A stretch of DNA of 15,542 nt, from NCBI GenBank assembly GCA_013695885.1, contig JACCZP010000310.1, forward strand, positions 1 to 15,542, read 5' to 3'. This document shows, in pieces, positions 6,121 to 13,333 of the stretch. The translations under genes were made by a program, and so were the position numbers. The DNA is from Thermoleophilaceae bacterium. Its GTDB lineage: Bacteria; Actinomycetota; Thermoleophilia; Solirubrobacterales; Thermoleophilaceae. Each line of letters opens with the position of its first letter. Position 1 is the stretch's first letter. The notes below the pieces were generated by a model. It was given only the letters and a program-made list of their open reading frames with translations. It was not told where the DNA came from and made no database searches.

Positions 6121-7038
6121 CTAGGAGCCGGCCAGCGCGGCCGCCCCGAGGTCGACCGTAGCGAACCGTCCGGGCGGCGGCGCCGGGACCCGGTCGGGGT
6201 GGAGCAGGTGGCCGAGCAGCTCGACCCCGTCCACGAGTCGCGGGCCGGGGCGGGAGAAGTAGCTCGAGGCGTCGACGGCCACGACGCTCCGCGCGGCCAC
6301 GCGGGCCAGTGCCCCGCGGTGGTCGAGCGTCTCGCGCACCGAGCGCTCGGTGCCGTAGCCGCAGGGCATGGCCACGACGACGTCCGGCCTCGCGGCCTCC
6401 ACCCGCGCCCACTCGACGACGACCGATCGCTCCCCGGCCATCCCCAGCACGTCCTCCCCGCCGGCGAGCTCCACCATCTGCGGCACCCAGTGGCCGCCGG
6501 CGAACACCGGGTCGAGCCACTCGAGGCAGGCCACGCCGGGGCGCGGCGCACCCTCGACGGCGTCGCGGACGCGGTCGAGGCGCTCGGCCGCATCCTCGAG
6601 CAGGCGGGTGGCCGCCGCCGTGGCGTCGGCGGCCTCGCCCAGGGCACGGACCGAGTCGAGCACCTCCCCGAGGGTGGTGGGGTCCATCGAGTGCACCTCC
6701 GGCGTGGAGGGGATGCGCGCCGCCACCGCCCGCACGTCGTCGAAGGACACCGCGCACACCTCACAGACCGCCTGGGTGACCACAAGGTCGGGCCGGAGGC
6801 CGGCGAGCAGCGCGGCATCGAGCTCGTACAGCGCCTCTCCGCGCTCGGTGCGCTCGCGCACCGCGCGGTCGATGTCGGCGGAGGACTGGCCCCCGGGGAC
6901 CACCGTGCGGGTAAGGTGCGGCCGGTCCGCAGCCTCGGGCGGATGGTCGCACTCGTGAGTGACTCCCACCACGCCCGGGCCGAGGCCGAGTGCGAACAGG
7001 CACTCGGTGGCGGAGGGAACGAGGCTGGCGATCCGCAA
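6121..7038 (-). CDS. cobalamin-binding-type protein (BtuF-like fold, cytoplasmic)
   Basis: This encodes 305 aa from a TTG start at 7038, giving MRIASLVPSATECLFALGLG, the typical beginning of this family. Further family signatures are GVTHECDHP (25-33), TQAVCEVCAVS (89-99) with C92 and C95, GGHWVPQMVELAGG (181-194), PCGYGTERS (225-233) and YFSRPGPRLVDGVELLGHLLHP (260-281). The fold is that of substrate-binding proteins of B12/iron-siderophore ABC transporters. However, there is no signal peptide or lipobox and no transporter gene nearby, so it probably acts in the cytoplasm. Its exact ligand and role are unknown; cobalamin binding is the usual family annotation. The frame remains open upstream to 7410, but that stretch is antisense to the dehydratase gene and lacks homology. 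The divergent gene starts 12 bp away. Confidence 0.88.
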   Translation of the reverse strand: MRIASLVPSATECLFALGLGPGVVGVTHECDHPPEAADRPHLTRTVVPGGQSSADIDRAVRERTERGEALYELDAALLAGLRPDLVVTQAVCEVCAVSFDDVRAVAARIPSTPEVHSMDPTTLGEVLDSVRALGEAADATAAATRLLEDAAERLDRVRDAVEGAPRPGVACLEWLDPVFAGGHWVPQMVELAGGEDVLGMAGERSVVVEWARVEAARPDVVVAMPCGYGTERSVRETLDHRGALARVAARSVVAVDASSYFSRPGPRLVDGVELLGHLLHPDRVPAPPPGRFATVDLGAAALAGS

Positions 7039-7050
7039 GGTCGGGTAACG
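7039..7050. promoter_or_regulatory. 12-bp divergent intergenic gap
   Basis: Only 12 bases separate the TTG start at 7038 (minus) from the ATG at 7051 (plus). The gap reads GGTCGGGTAACG. It is too short for two promoters, so each promoter must lie within the other gene's coding sequence, or the transcripts must overlap. An AAGG (7037-7040) ahead of ATG 7051 is at best a weak ribosome-binding site. Confidence 0.6.
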
Positions 7051-7329
7051 ATGGCACTTCTGAGCGACGAGGAGATCGAGAGCCGGCTCGGCGCCCTGCC
7101 GGGGTGGGAGCGCAAGGCCAAGGCGCTGCGCCGAAACTTCCGCTTCGACGACTTCGTGGGCTCCGTGGACTTCGTGAACCGGGTCGTGCCGGTGGCCGAG
7201 GAGATGAACCACCACCCAGACGTGGCGATCTCGTGGAACGAGGTCGCGGTGGCGATCACGACCCATTCGCAGGGCGGGATCACCGACTCGGACTTCGCGC
7301 TGGCGCGGGAGATCGACGGGGTCGCCTGA
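7051..7329 (+). CDS. 4a-hydroxytetrahydrobiopterin dehydratase (pterin carbinolamine dehydratase)
   Basis: This encodes 92 aa, a full-length member of the family. The signature EMNHHPDVAISWNEVAVAI (51-69) gives the active-site His pair H54-H55, and TTHSQGGITDSDFALA (70-85) gives the third His, H72. The N-terminus SDEEIESRLGALPGWE is typical. The enzyme removes water from 4a-hydroxytetrahydropterin, regenerating quinonoid dihydropterin after aromatic amino-acid hydroxylation. No hydroxylase or pterin gene lies in the window, so the actual physiological partner here is unknown; many bacteria carry such orphan copies. ATG 7051 matches the family start. The whole gene's reverse strand is open, but that is a GC-bias artefact. 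A hairpin at 7335-7362 follows the stop closely. Confidence 0.95.
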   Translation: MALLSDEEIESRLGALPGWERKAKALRRNFRFDDFVGSVDFVNRVVPVAEEMNHHPDVAISWNEVAVAITTHSQGGITDSDFALAREIDGVA

Positions 7330-7334
7330 AGGGG

Positions 7335-7362
7335 CCGGACGGGGCTCACGACCCTTGTCCGG
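7335..7362 (+). terminator. terminator-like hairpin after pterin dehydratase gene
   Basis: CCGGAC (7335-7340) pairs with GTCCGG (7357-7362), and an inner GGG/CCC pair extends the stem. It begins six bases after the stop codon. A second small hairpin, CCCGG-TGACG-CCGGG (7368-7382), follows. No T-run is present, so termination strength is uncertain. Confidence 0.5.
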
Positions 7363-7388
7363 GCACCCCCGGTGACGCCGGGATCCTC

Positions 7389-7397
7389 TGCTAGCGT
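7389..7397 (+). promoter_or_regulatory. extended -10-like element for the CorC-type gene
   Basis: TGCTAGCGT fits the extended -10 pattern TGnTAnnnT, with the hexamer TAGCGT at 7392-7397. It would start transcription about 60 bases before the GTG at 7463. The resulting leader contains CCTCCT (7428-7433) and a short hairpin, CGCGA/TCGCG (7444-7460), just before the start. No Shine-Dalgarno sequence is visible. Confidence 0.4.
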
Positions 7398-7462
7398 CCG
7401 CCGAACTCACCCCCGATGGGCGACGATCCTCCTCGAAGTAGCCCGCGAACCGGGCTCGCGCC

Positions 7463-8932
7463 GTGACTGAGCTCCTGCTGCTGCTCGGAGTCCTCGTGCT
7501 CGTGGGGCTGAACGGCTACTTCGTGGCCGCCGAGTTCGCGCTGGTCCGCGCCCGCCGCGAGAAGCTCGAGTCTCTCCAGTCCGAGGGCACCAAGGGGATC
7601 GGCCCCGTGCTCAAGCAGGTCGACTCGATCGGGGAGTACCTATCCGCGTGCCAGCTCGGCATAACCATGGCCTCGCTCGGGATCGGGTTCCTGGGCGAGC
7701 CCGCCATCGCCAGCCTGCTCGAGGCGGCGATCGGGGATTCCATCCCCCTCGGTCTCTCGCTGTTCATCTCCTTCGGAGCGGCGCTGCTCATCACCACCGC
7801 GCTGCACATCACGATCGGGGAGCAGGTGCCGAAGATGTTCGCGATCACCAACGCGGAGGGCACCGCGCGGTGGACCGCGCGCGGGCTCCAGCTCTTCTAC
7901 TACGCCATGAAGCCGTTCATCTGGCTCCTGAACGCGGCTTCGAACGCGATGCTCCGTGTGCTCGGCGTGGACGCCCAGGCCGAGTTCGACGAGGCCACCA
8001 ACGCGGAGGACCTGAAGCTGATCATCGCCCGTGGCGCCACCGGGGGGACGCTCGACCCGGGCGAGGCGCACATGCTCTCCGGGGTGTTCCATCTACACGA
8101 GCAGCAGGCCCGCCAGGTGATGACGCCGATCCCGGCTGTGGTCACGGTCGACGTCTCCGAGGGCGTAGAGACCGCGCTGCGACGCTGCGTGGACTCCGGC
8201 CACACCCGCCTCGTGGTCACCGAGGGCGGGAACACCGACCGGGTGCGCGGGATCGTGCACAACAACTCGCTCGCGCGGCTGCTCATGTCCGACGGCCCCG
8301 ACGCCTCGATCGAGCGGAGCGTCAAGGATGCGCCCATCATCCCCGAGACGAAGGTCCTCGACGACCTCCTCGCCGAGCTCCAGCGCGGGCGCTACACGAT
8401 GTCGGTGGTGGTGGACGAGTACGGCCGCACGGTGGGGATCGTCACCGTGGAGGACATCCTCGAGGAGGTGGTGGGGGAGATCACCGATGAGACCGACCCC
8501 CAGCGCGGCGTCGTCCGCCGGCTCGCCAACGGCGACTGGTACGTGCGCGGCCACGTGCCGATCACCGACCTGGCCGACTACGGGATGAACGTCCCGGCGG
8601 GCTCCGATGCCTACAACTCGGTGGGAGGCTTCGTTTTCGGCGAGCTCGGGCGACTGCCCAAGCGCGGCGACATGGTGCGCTCCAACGGCTACTCGCTGCG
8701 GGTCGAGTCGGTCCGCGAGAACCGCATCGAGGCGGTGCGCATCCGCGATCACTCCTCCGCGCGGACCGAGGACCGGCTCCAGACCTACGAGGGGGACGGG
8801 GAGACGCCCGCCGCCGAGCCCCGCCTCCCCGACCGCTCCGAGGGCGGCTCGCCCGGGGACGGTGCGGACGTCGACGGCGCCGACGGCGCGAACGGCGCGA
8901 GCGGCTCGTCCGAGCGGGCGGCGGCCGAATAG
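7463..8932 (+). CDS. CorC/HlyC-type membrane protein (DUF21-CBS-CBS-CorC domain)
   Basis: This encodes 489 aa. The DUF21/CNNM membrane domain covers about 1-185 with four hydrophobic stretches and the family motifs GYFVAAEFALVRARREKLE (18-36), CQLGITMASLGIGFLGEPA (63-81) and HITIGEQVPKMFAI (115-128). A pair of CBS domains follows at about 215-335, with VMTPI (219-223) and VVVDEYGRTVGIVTVEDILE (315-334). The CorC_HlyC domain is at about 345-430. The last 40 residues are a low-complexity acidic Gly/Ala/Asp tail (GDGADVDGADGANGASG). Family members are implicated in Mg2+ or Co2+ transport and its control by adenosine nucleotides bound at the CBS pair; the old haemolysin label is not meaningful here. 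GTG 7463 begins directly at the first membrane helix. It stands alone as a transcription unit. Confidence 0.94.
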   Translation: MTELLLLLGVLVLVGLNGYFVAAEFALVRARREKLESLQSEGTKGIGPVLKQVDSIGEYLSACQLGITMASLGIGFLGEPAIASLLEAAIGDSIPLGLSLFISFGAALLITTALHITIGEQVPKMFAITNAEGTARWTARGLQLFYYAMKPFIWLLNAASNAMLRVLGVDAQAEFDEATNAEDLKLIIARGATGGTLDPGEAHMLSGVFHLHEQQARQVMTPIPAVVTVDVSEGVETALRRCVDSGHTRLVVTEGGNTDRVRGIVHNNSLARLLMSDGPDASIERSVKDAPIIPETKVLDDLLAELQRGRYTMSVVVDEYGRTVGIVTVEDILEEVVGEITDETDPQRGVVRRLANGDWYVRGHVPITDLADYGMNVPAGSDAYNSVGGFVFGELGRLPKRGDMVRSNGYSLRVESVRENRIEAVRIRDHSSARTEDRLQTYEGDGETPAAEPRLPDRSEGGSPGDGADVDGADGANGASGSSERAAAE

Positions 8933-8961
8933 CCGCGGGCGGCCGTCAGGGCACCCACGAC

Positions 8962-8967
8962 TAGAGT
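8962..8967 (+). promoter_or_regulatory. -10-like hexamer TAGAGT upstream of thiolase gene
   Basis: TAGAGT lies in a CTAGAGTTT patch 63 bases before the thiolase ATG and would give a leader of about 57 bases. That leader contains a proper Shine-Dalgarno sequence, GAGGAGA (9016-9022). No matching -35 box is visible. Confidence 0.35.
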
Positions 8968-9030
8968 TTCGCCGTCGAGCGGCCGCGCGAGGAGTCCGGC
9001 CCCAAGTCCGATCGCGAGGAGACTCGTCGC

Positions 9031-10203
9031 ATGAGAGAGGCAGCCGGTCGCGAGGTAGTGGTCGTCGAGGCGGTCAGGACGCCGGTGGGGCGCGGCCACC
9101 CGGCCAAGGGCTACTACAGGGACACGCATCCGAACGAGCTCCTCGGGAAGTGCTTCACCGAGGTCATCGAGCGGGCCGGCATCGACGCCTCCGAGGTCGA
9201 GGACGTGGTCACCGGGTGCGTCCAGCAGTACGGCGAGCAGATGTTCAACGTGGGGCGCAACGCCTGGCTCCAGGCCGGGCTGCCCATCGAGACGCCGGCC
9301 ACCACACTCGACCGCCAGTGCGGGTCGGGCCAGCAGGCCGTTAACTTCGCCGCGGCGCTGATCGCCTCCGGCGTGCACGACACCGTGATCGGCTCGGGCG
9401 TCGAGCACATGGGGCACGTCCCGATGGGCGTCGGCTTCAAGTGGACCGACGATGTGGGCTCTCCCTGGCCCGAGGCGCTGATGAGCCGCTACAACCTGGT
9501 GCCGCAGGGCATCTCGGCCGAGATGATCGCCGAGCAGTGGGAGATCCCGCGCTCCGAGCTCGACGAGATCGGCGTTCGCTCCCACCAGCTCGCCGCCCAG
9601 GCCACCGAGGAGGGGCGCTTCGAGCGCGAGACCATCCCGTTCGCCGTGAACGGCGACACCTACGTGACCGATCAGGGCATCCGCCCGGACTCGGACCTCG
9701 AGTCCCTCTCCCAGCTCAAGCCGGCGTTCAGGGAGGACGGACGGATCACCGCCGGCAACTCCTCGCAGATCTCCGACGGCGCGTCCGCCGTGCTGCTCAT
9801 GGAGCGCTCGAAGGCCGAGGCGCTCGGGCTCGAGCCGCGGGCGCTGGTCGCCGATCAGACGACGGTCGGGGTCGACCCGGTGATGATGCTCACCGGTCCC
9901 ATCCCGGCCACGCACAAGATCCTCCAGCGCGGTGGCATGACGATGGACGACATCGACCTGTTCGAGGTCAACGAGGCCTTCGCGTCCGTGCTGGCGGCGT
10001 GGCGGCGCGAGCTCGATCCCGACATGGACCGGGTGAACGTGAACGGCGGGGCCATCGCCCTCGGCCATCCGCTCGGAGCGAGCGGCGCGCGTCTCATCAC
10101 CACCCTCCTGCACGAGCTCGAGCGCTCGGACAAGGAGGTCGGGCTCGTGACCATGTGCTGCGGCGGTGGCCTTGGCACCGGCACCCTCCTCCAGCGTCTC
10201 TGA
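9031..10203 (+). CDS. acetyl-CoA acetyltransferase / 3-ketoacyl-CoA thiolase
   Basis: This encodes 390 aa, the normal thiolase length. The acyl-accepting cysteine is C97 in DRQCGSGQQAV. The NEAFA motif is at 314-318, the catalytic histidine H346 is in GGAIALGHPLGASGAR, and the second catalytic cysteine C376 is in MCCGGGLGTG. The enzyme either cleaves 3-ketoacyl-CoA with CoA at the end of beta-oxidation or condenses two acetyl-CoA in the reverse direction; sequence alone does not decide. ATG 9031 is preceded by GAGGAGA (9016-9022) with eight bases of spacing, a standard ribosome-binding site. It is a single gene between unrelated neighbours. The acyl-CoA dehydrogenase pair about 3 kb downstream could share its pathway. 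A hairpin begins three bases after the stop. Confidence 0.95.
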   Translation: MREAAGREVVVVEAVRTPVGRGHPAKGYYRDTHPNELLGKCFTEVIERAGIDASEVEDVVTGCVQQYGEQMFNVGRNAWLQAGLPIETPATTLDRQCGSGQQAVNFAAALIASGVHDTVIGSGVEHMGHVPMGVGFKWTDDVGSPWPEALMSRYNLVPQGISAEMIAEQWEIPRSELDEIGVRSHQLAAQATEEGRFERETIPFAVNGDTYVTDQGIRPDSDLESLSQLKPAFREDGRITAGNSSQISDGASAVLLMERSKAEALGLEPRALVADQTTVGVDPVMMLTGPIPATHKILQRGGMTMDDIDLFEVNEAFASVLAAWRRELDPDMDRVNVNGGAIALGHPLGASGARLITTLLHELERSDKEVGLVTMCCGGGLGTGTLLQRL

Positions 10204-10205
10204 TC

Positions 10206-10222
10206 CCGGGCTGCTCGCCCGG
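10206..10222 (+). terminator. terminator-like hairpin after thiolase gene
   Basis: CCGGGC (10206-10211) and GCCCGG (10217-10222) form a six-pair GC stem with a five-base loop right after the thiolase stop. Longer arms, CGCGGAC (10224-10230) and GTCCGCG (10258-10264), follow. There is no U-tract. The spacer to the kinase gene is 84 bp in total. Confidence 0.5.
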
Positions 10223-10274
10223 TCGCGGACGGCTCGAGGCGCTCCGCTCCGGCGCGGGTCCGCGCATCGATCGC

Positions 10275-10280
10275 TACAAA
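10275..10280 (+). promoter_or_regulatory. -10-like hexamer TACAAA before first kinase gene
   Basis: TACAAA, in an AT-rich patch that is unusual for this DNA, is followed by seven bases and ATG 10288. No Shine-Dalgarno sequence is present. The geometry suggests a leaderless transcript, as for the second kinase gene. Confidence 0.45.
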
Positions 10281-10287
10281 TGAACCT

Positions 10288-11823
10288 ATGGCCGTGAACG
10301 TCTCGGGCCGGTTGCTCGCCGGCCGCTACCGGGTTGAGCGCCGCATCGGAAGCGGCGGCATGGGCGCCGTCTACCTGGCGCTCGACGAGCGGCTCGGCCG
10401 GCAGGTGGCGGTCAAGCGGCTGCCCGCCGACTCACCGGAGGAGGCGGCGCGGCGCTTCGAGCGCGAGGCCCGGCTCGGAGCATCGCTGAACCACCCGAAC
10501 CTCGTGACGGTGTACGACACCGACACCGACCAGGACGGCGTGCTGATCGTCATGGAGTACGTGGCCGGCGCCACCCTCGCCGGAGAGCTCTCCGCGGGGC
10601 CGATGGCGCCCGAGCGGGCGCTCGAGGTGGTGGGCGGCGTGGCGGAGGCGCTCGACTACGCCCACGACGCCGGGGTCGTGCACCGCGACATCAAGCCGGC
10701 CAACGTGCTGCTCGGACAGGGGACCGTGAAGCTGGCCGACCTCGGCATCGCCACCGCCGCCGAGCAGAGCGACATCACCCGCACGGGGAGCGTGCTCGGG
10801 ACCCCGTCCTACATGGCCGCCGAGCAGCTCGAGGGCCGGCCGATCGGCCCTGCGGTCGACGTCTACGCGCTGGCCACGGTGGCCTTCGAGTGCCTCTGCG
10901 GCTGCAAGGCGCGCACCGGTCGCACCCCGATCGAGATCGCGCGCAAGGTGGCCTCCGAGCCGCCGCCCGACCTACGGGACTCCTGGGCGGAGGTGCCGCC
11001 CCAGGTGGCGGCCGCACTACGTAAGGGGATGTCGCGCGACCCCGACGAGCGACCGAAATCGGCCGGAGCCCTCTTCCGGGAGCTCCGCGAGGGCCTGAGC
11101 GCAGCGGCCACCGAGTCCACGCGTGCCATGACCCGGACGCGCGCCGCGGCGGCCGGGCCAGGCCGTTCGGGGCCGGGCCTTCCGGGACCCAGGGGGCGTC
11201 CGGCACCGCGGCCCCGGGCGGCGGAGCCTGCGCCCGCCCGGCCCGCTCCGACCTTCACCCCGTACTCGTCCGGCCGCTCGTCCTCGGGCCGCTGGCTCGC
11301 CGCCCTCGCCGCCGTGGTGGTGGCTCTCGCGGCCATCGGGCTCGTCGTGTGGGGCGCCGGAGGGGAAGACGGCTCTGGGGAACGAGCCGGCGAGTCGGGC
11401 TCGGGGGCGCCGAGCACCGATTCGCCCACCGGCGGGACGGAGCCGGCGCCCGGCGGCGATCCGTCGGCCTCCGGCGAGGGCGGGGAGACAGCTGGACCGC
11501 CACCGGGCGGCTACGACGCCGAGCTCGGAGCCCGTTTGAACGATCAGGGCTTCGCCCTCAGCCAGCGGGGCGACGACGACGCGGCCGTGCCGATCCTCCG
11601 CCGGGCGGTGGCGGCGTTCCCGCCCGACTCCGACGGAGGCTCCGCCTCGGACGGGAGCCCCTACGCGTTCGCGCTCTTCAACCTCGGCCATTCTCTGCGG
11701 GAGAGCGGGAGCCCCGCCGAGGCCATCCCCTACCTCGAGCGCCGGCTCGAGGTCAGCGACTTCAAGCGCGGCGTGGCGCAGGGCGAGCTGGCGCTTGCGC
11801 GGCAAGAGGCCTCCGAGGAGTAA
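10288..11823 (+). CDS. PknB-like transmembrane Ser/Thr protein kinase with TPR-like outer domain
   Basis: This encodes 511 aa. The kinase domain covers about 14-270: glycine loop GSGGMGAVY (21-29), ATP lysine K43 in VAVKRL, helix-C glutamate E60, catalytic HRDIKPAN (132-139), DLG (151-153, in place of DFG as in many bacterial kinases) and an activation loop ITRTGSVLGTPSYMA with several Thr/Ser phosphorylation candidates. The usual APE motif is AAE (177-179). A Pro/Arg/Ala-rich linker (285-330) precedes one membrane segment (336-356). Outside lies a Gly/Ser/Pro-rich spacer (358-408) and a helical domain (about 410-506) with two or three TPR-like units (LNDQGFALSQRGDDDAAVPILRRAV, FALFNLGHSLRESGSPAEAIPYLERRL). 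It probably senses an envelope or protein-protein signal. No PASTA repeats are present and no phosphatase gene is nearby. Its kinase domain closely resembles that of the next gene. Confidence 0.94.
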   Translation: MAVNVSGRLLAGRYRVERRIGSGGMGAVYLALDERLGRQVAVKRLPADSPEEAARRFEREARLGASLNHPNLVTVYDTDTDQDGVLIVMEYVAGATLAGELSAGPMAPERALEVVGGVAEALDYAHDAGVVHRDIKPANVLLGQGTVKLADLGIATAAEQSDITRTGSVLGTPSYMAAEQLEGRPIGPAVDVYALATVAFECLCGCKARTGRTPIEIARKVASEPPPDLRDSWAEVPPQVAAALRKGMSRDPDERPKSAGALFRELREGLSAAATESTRAMTRTRAAAAGPGRSGPGLPGPRGRPAPRPRAAEPAPARPAPTFTPYSSGRSSSGRWLAALAAVVVALAAIGLVVWGAGGEDGSGERAGESGSGAPSTDSPTGGTEPAPGGDPSASGEGGETAGPPPGGYDAELGARLNDQGFALSQRGDDDAAVPILRRAVAAFPPDSDGGSASDGSPYAFALFNLGHSLRESGSPAEAIPYLERRLEVSDFKRGVAQGELALARQEASEE

Positions 11824-11864
11824 GAGGTTCCGCCCCGTCACCGCGAGTTGACCGGGGAGCCTCT
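11823..11864. repeat. inverted repeat spanning the inter-kinase gap
   Basis: AGAGG (11823-11827) pairs with CCTCT (11860-11864), and CCCCGTCA (11833-11840) pairs with TGACCGGGG (11849-11857) with one bulged C. The loop is eight bases. The structure fills nearly all of the 52-bp gap and touches the -10-like TACAAC (11864-11869) of the second kinase gene. It may be a terminator for the first kinase, an operator for the second, or both. Confidence 0.5.
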
Positions 11865-11869
11865 ACAAC
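11864..11869 (+). promoter_or_regulatory. -10-like hexamer TACAAC before second kinase gene
   Basis: TACAAC is followed by six bases and ATG 11876, again without a clear Shine-Dalgarno sequence (GAGGG sits directly against the start). A TTGACC at 11848-11853 is only 10 bases upstream, too close to be its -35 box. Confidence 0.42.
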
Positions 11870-11875
11870 TGAGGG

Positions 11876-13333
11876 ATGGCGGTTAGCGAGGGCGCCCTCC
11901 TGGCCGGGCGCTACCGGGTGGTCGGGCGTCTGGGCTCGGGTGGCATGGGAACCGTGTACCTGGCCGAGGACGAGCGCCTCGGCCGCCAGGTCGCGGTCAA
12001 GCGCCTGCACGCCGAGAGCCCGGAGGACCTCGCGCTGCGCTTCCAGCGCGAGGCGGAGCTGGGGGCGTCCCTCAATCACCCGAACGTGGTGGCGGTCTAC
12101 GACGCGGCTCCGGACGACTACGGCGTGCTGATCGTGATGGAGTACGTCGAGGGCCGCACGCTCGCCGACGCGATCCGGGCGGGCGACCTCTCGGAGGCAG
12201 GCCGCCGCCGGGTGCTCGCGGAGACGGCGGTCGCCCTCGACCACGCTCATTCCGTCGGGGTCGTGCACCGCGACGTGAAGCCCGCGAACGTCCTCCTCCG
12301 CCCCGACGGGGTCGTGAAGCTCACCGACCTCGGTATCGCCACCGCGGCCGAGCGGGAGCAGATCACCCGCACCGGAGCGCTGCTCGGAACCCCCTCCTAC
12401 ATGGCTCCCGAGCAGCTCGAGGGAGAGCCGACGGGGCCGGCGGCGGACGTCTACGCGCTCGCCGCGGTCGCCTTCGAGGTTCTCTCCGGGCGCAAGGCGG
12501 TGATCGGCCGTTCGCCGGTGGAGATCGCCCACCGCGTGGTCGCCGAGCCGCCCTCCGACCTGCGCTCGGCCTGGCCCGAGGCCCCGGAGCCCGCCGCTGC
12601 GGTGCTGATGCGGGGGATGGCCAAGGCACCCGCGGAGCGCCCGCAGTCGGCCGGGGCGCTCGTGGGCGAGCTGGTGGAGGCGCTCGGCCCGGAGGGCGAG
12701 GGAGCGCTCGATACTCGTCCCGCACCGGCCGCGCCCGTCGAGGAGGACCGCACCTACGTCGAGGAGGAGGCGACCGGCGTCGACGCCACCCGCTTCAAGC
12801 CGGGCCCGTCGCGAACCGGCCGCCGGCGGCCTCGGGCGGCGCTGGCCGGCTGGGCGGCCGGGATCGTGCTGCTGCTCGGGGCGGCGGCCGCGATCGCGCT
12901 CTCGTCGAGCGGTTCCGAGCCAACGGCCGATCGTCCCCGGAGCACCCCACGCGCCCCGGCTCCGCCCCCCGCGGCCCCTCCCGTGGGCCCGCGGACGCCC
13001 GAGCAGACGGTCGGGGACTTCTACCTGCTCACGGTGAAGAAGGAGTTCGAGGCCGCATGGAAGCTCACCGGACCCGGATGGCGAACCCAGCTTCAGGGCT
13101 ACGAGGGCTACAAGAACACCTTCGACACGCTGCGCGACGTCGAGTTCAGTCGTCTCGAGACCGTGGAGGAGGGGCGCCGGTCGGCCACGGTGGCCATCCG
13201 CACGATCGCCCGGCACACGAACCGGACCGACCGCTGCGAGGGCACGTTCTCGCTCTCCAGGAAGGGCCGAGCCTGGCTCATCGCTCGAGGCGGGGTGCAG
13301 TGCTCGACCCGGCAGCGGGCGGGCGCCGCCTGA
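11876..13333 (+). CDS. PknB-like transmembrane Ser/Thr protein kinase with NTF2-like outer domain
   Basis: This encodes 485 aa. The kinase domain covers about 13-272: GSGGMGTVY (20-28 region), K42, E59, HRDVKPAN (131-138), DLG (151-153), activation loop ITRTGALLGTPSYMAPE and an intact APE (177-179). A linker with acidic and then Arg-rich parts (280-320) precedes a membrane segment at about 322-344. A Pro-rich spacer (350-373) follows, then a compact outer domain (374-476): EQTVGDFYLLTVKKEFEAAWKLTGPGWRTQLQGYEGYKNTF. This resembles the NTF2-like domains found on some actinobacterial kinases and lipoproteins. C454 and C476 could form a disulfide outside the cell. It is a close paralogue of the preceding kinase through the cytoplasmic part, with a different sensor domain. 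The stop codon (13331-13333) borders the palindrome before the dehydrogenase operon. Confidence 0.94.
   Translation: MAVSEGALLAGRYRVVGRLGSGGMGTVYLAEDERLGRQVAVKRLHAESPEDLALRFQREAELGASLNHPNVVAVYDAAPDDYGVLIVMEYVEGRTLADAIRAGDLSEAGRRRVLAETAVALDHAHSVGVVHRDVKPANVLLRPDGVVKLTDLGIATAAEREQITRTGALLGTPSYMAPEQLEGEPTGPAADVYALAAVAFEVLSGRKAVIGRSPVEIAHRVVAEPPSDLRSAWPEAPEPAAAVLMRGMAKAPAERPQSAGALVGELVEALGPEGEGALDTRPAPAAPVEEDRTYVEEEATGVDATRFKPGPSRTGRRRPRAALAGWAAGIVLLLGAAAAIALSSSGSEPTADRPRSTPRAPAPPPAAPPVGPRTPEQTVGDFYLLTVKKEFEAAWKLTGPGWRTQLQGYEGYKNTFDTLRDVEFSRLETVEEGRRSATVAIRTIARHTNRTDRCEGTFSLSRKGRAWLIARGGVQCSTRQRAGAA

Noticed and set aside
6121..7038. Periplasmic BtuF-like lipoprotein of a B12 importer
   Set aside because: There is no signal peptide, lipobox or ABC transporter gene; the protein starts at the first strand of its fold.
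4641..7349. A 902-codon open frame on the minus strand
   Set aside because: It runs antisense through the anti-sigma, rhomboid and dehydratase genes and out of frame with the cobalamin-binding-type gene. Its composition is the Arg/Pro/Ala-rich pattern of a GC-rich shadow frame, with no recognisable domain.
7330..7462. A metal riboswitch before the CorC-type gene
   Set aside because: The family invites this idea, but I see only small local hairpins and no conserved riboswitch core.
7463..8932. Haemolysin
   Set aside because: The HlyC label is historical. The DUF21-CBS-CorC architecture points to an ion-transport-related membrane protein, not a toxin.
11848..11853. TTGACC as a -35 box for the second kinase gene
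   Set aside because: It is only 10 bases from TACAAC; about 17 are needed. It is better explained as part of the inverted repeat.
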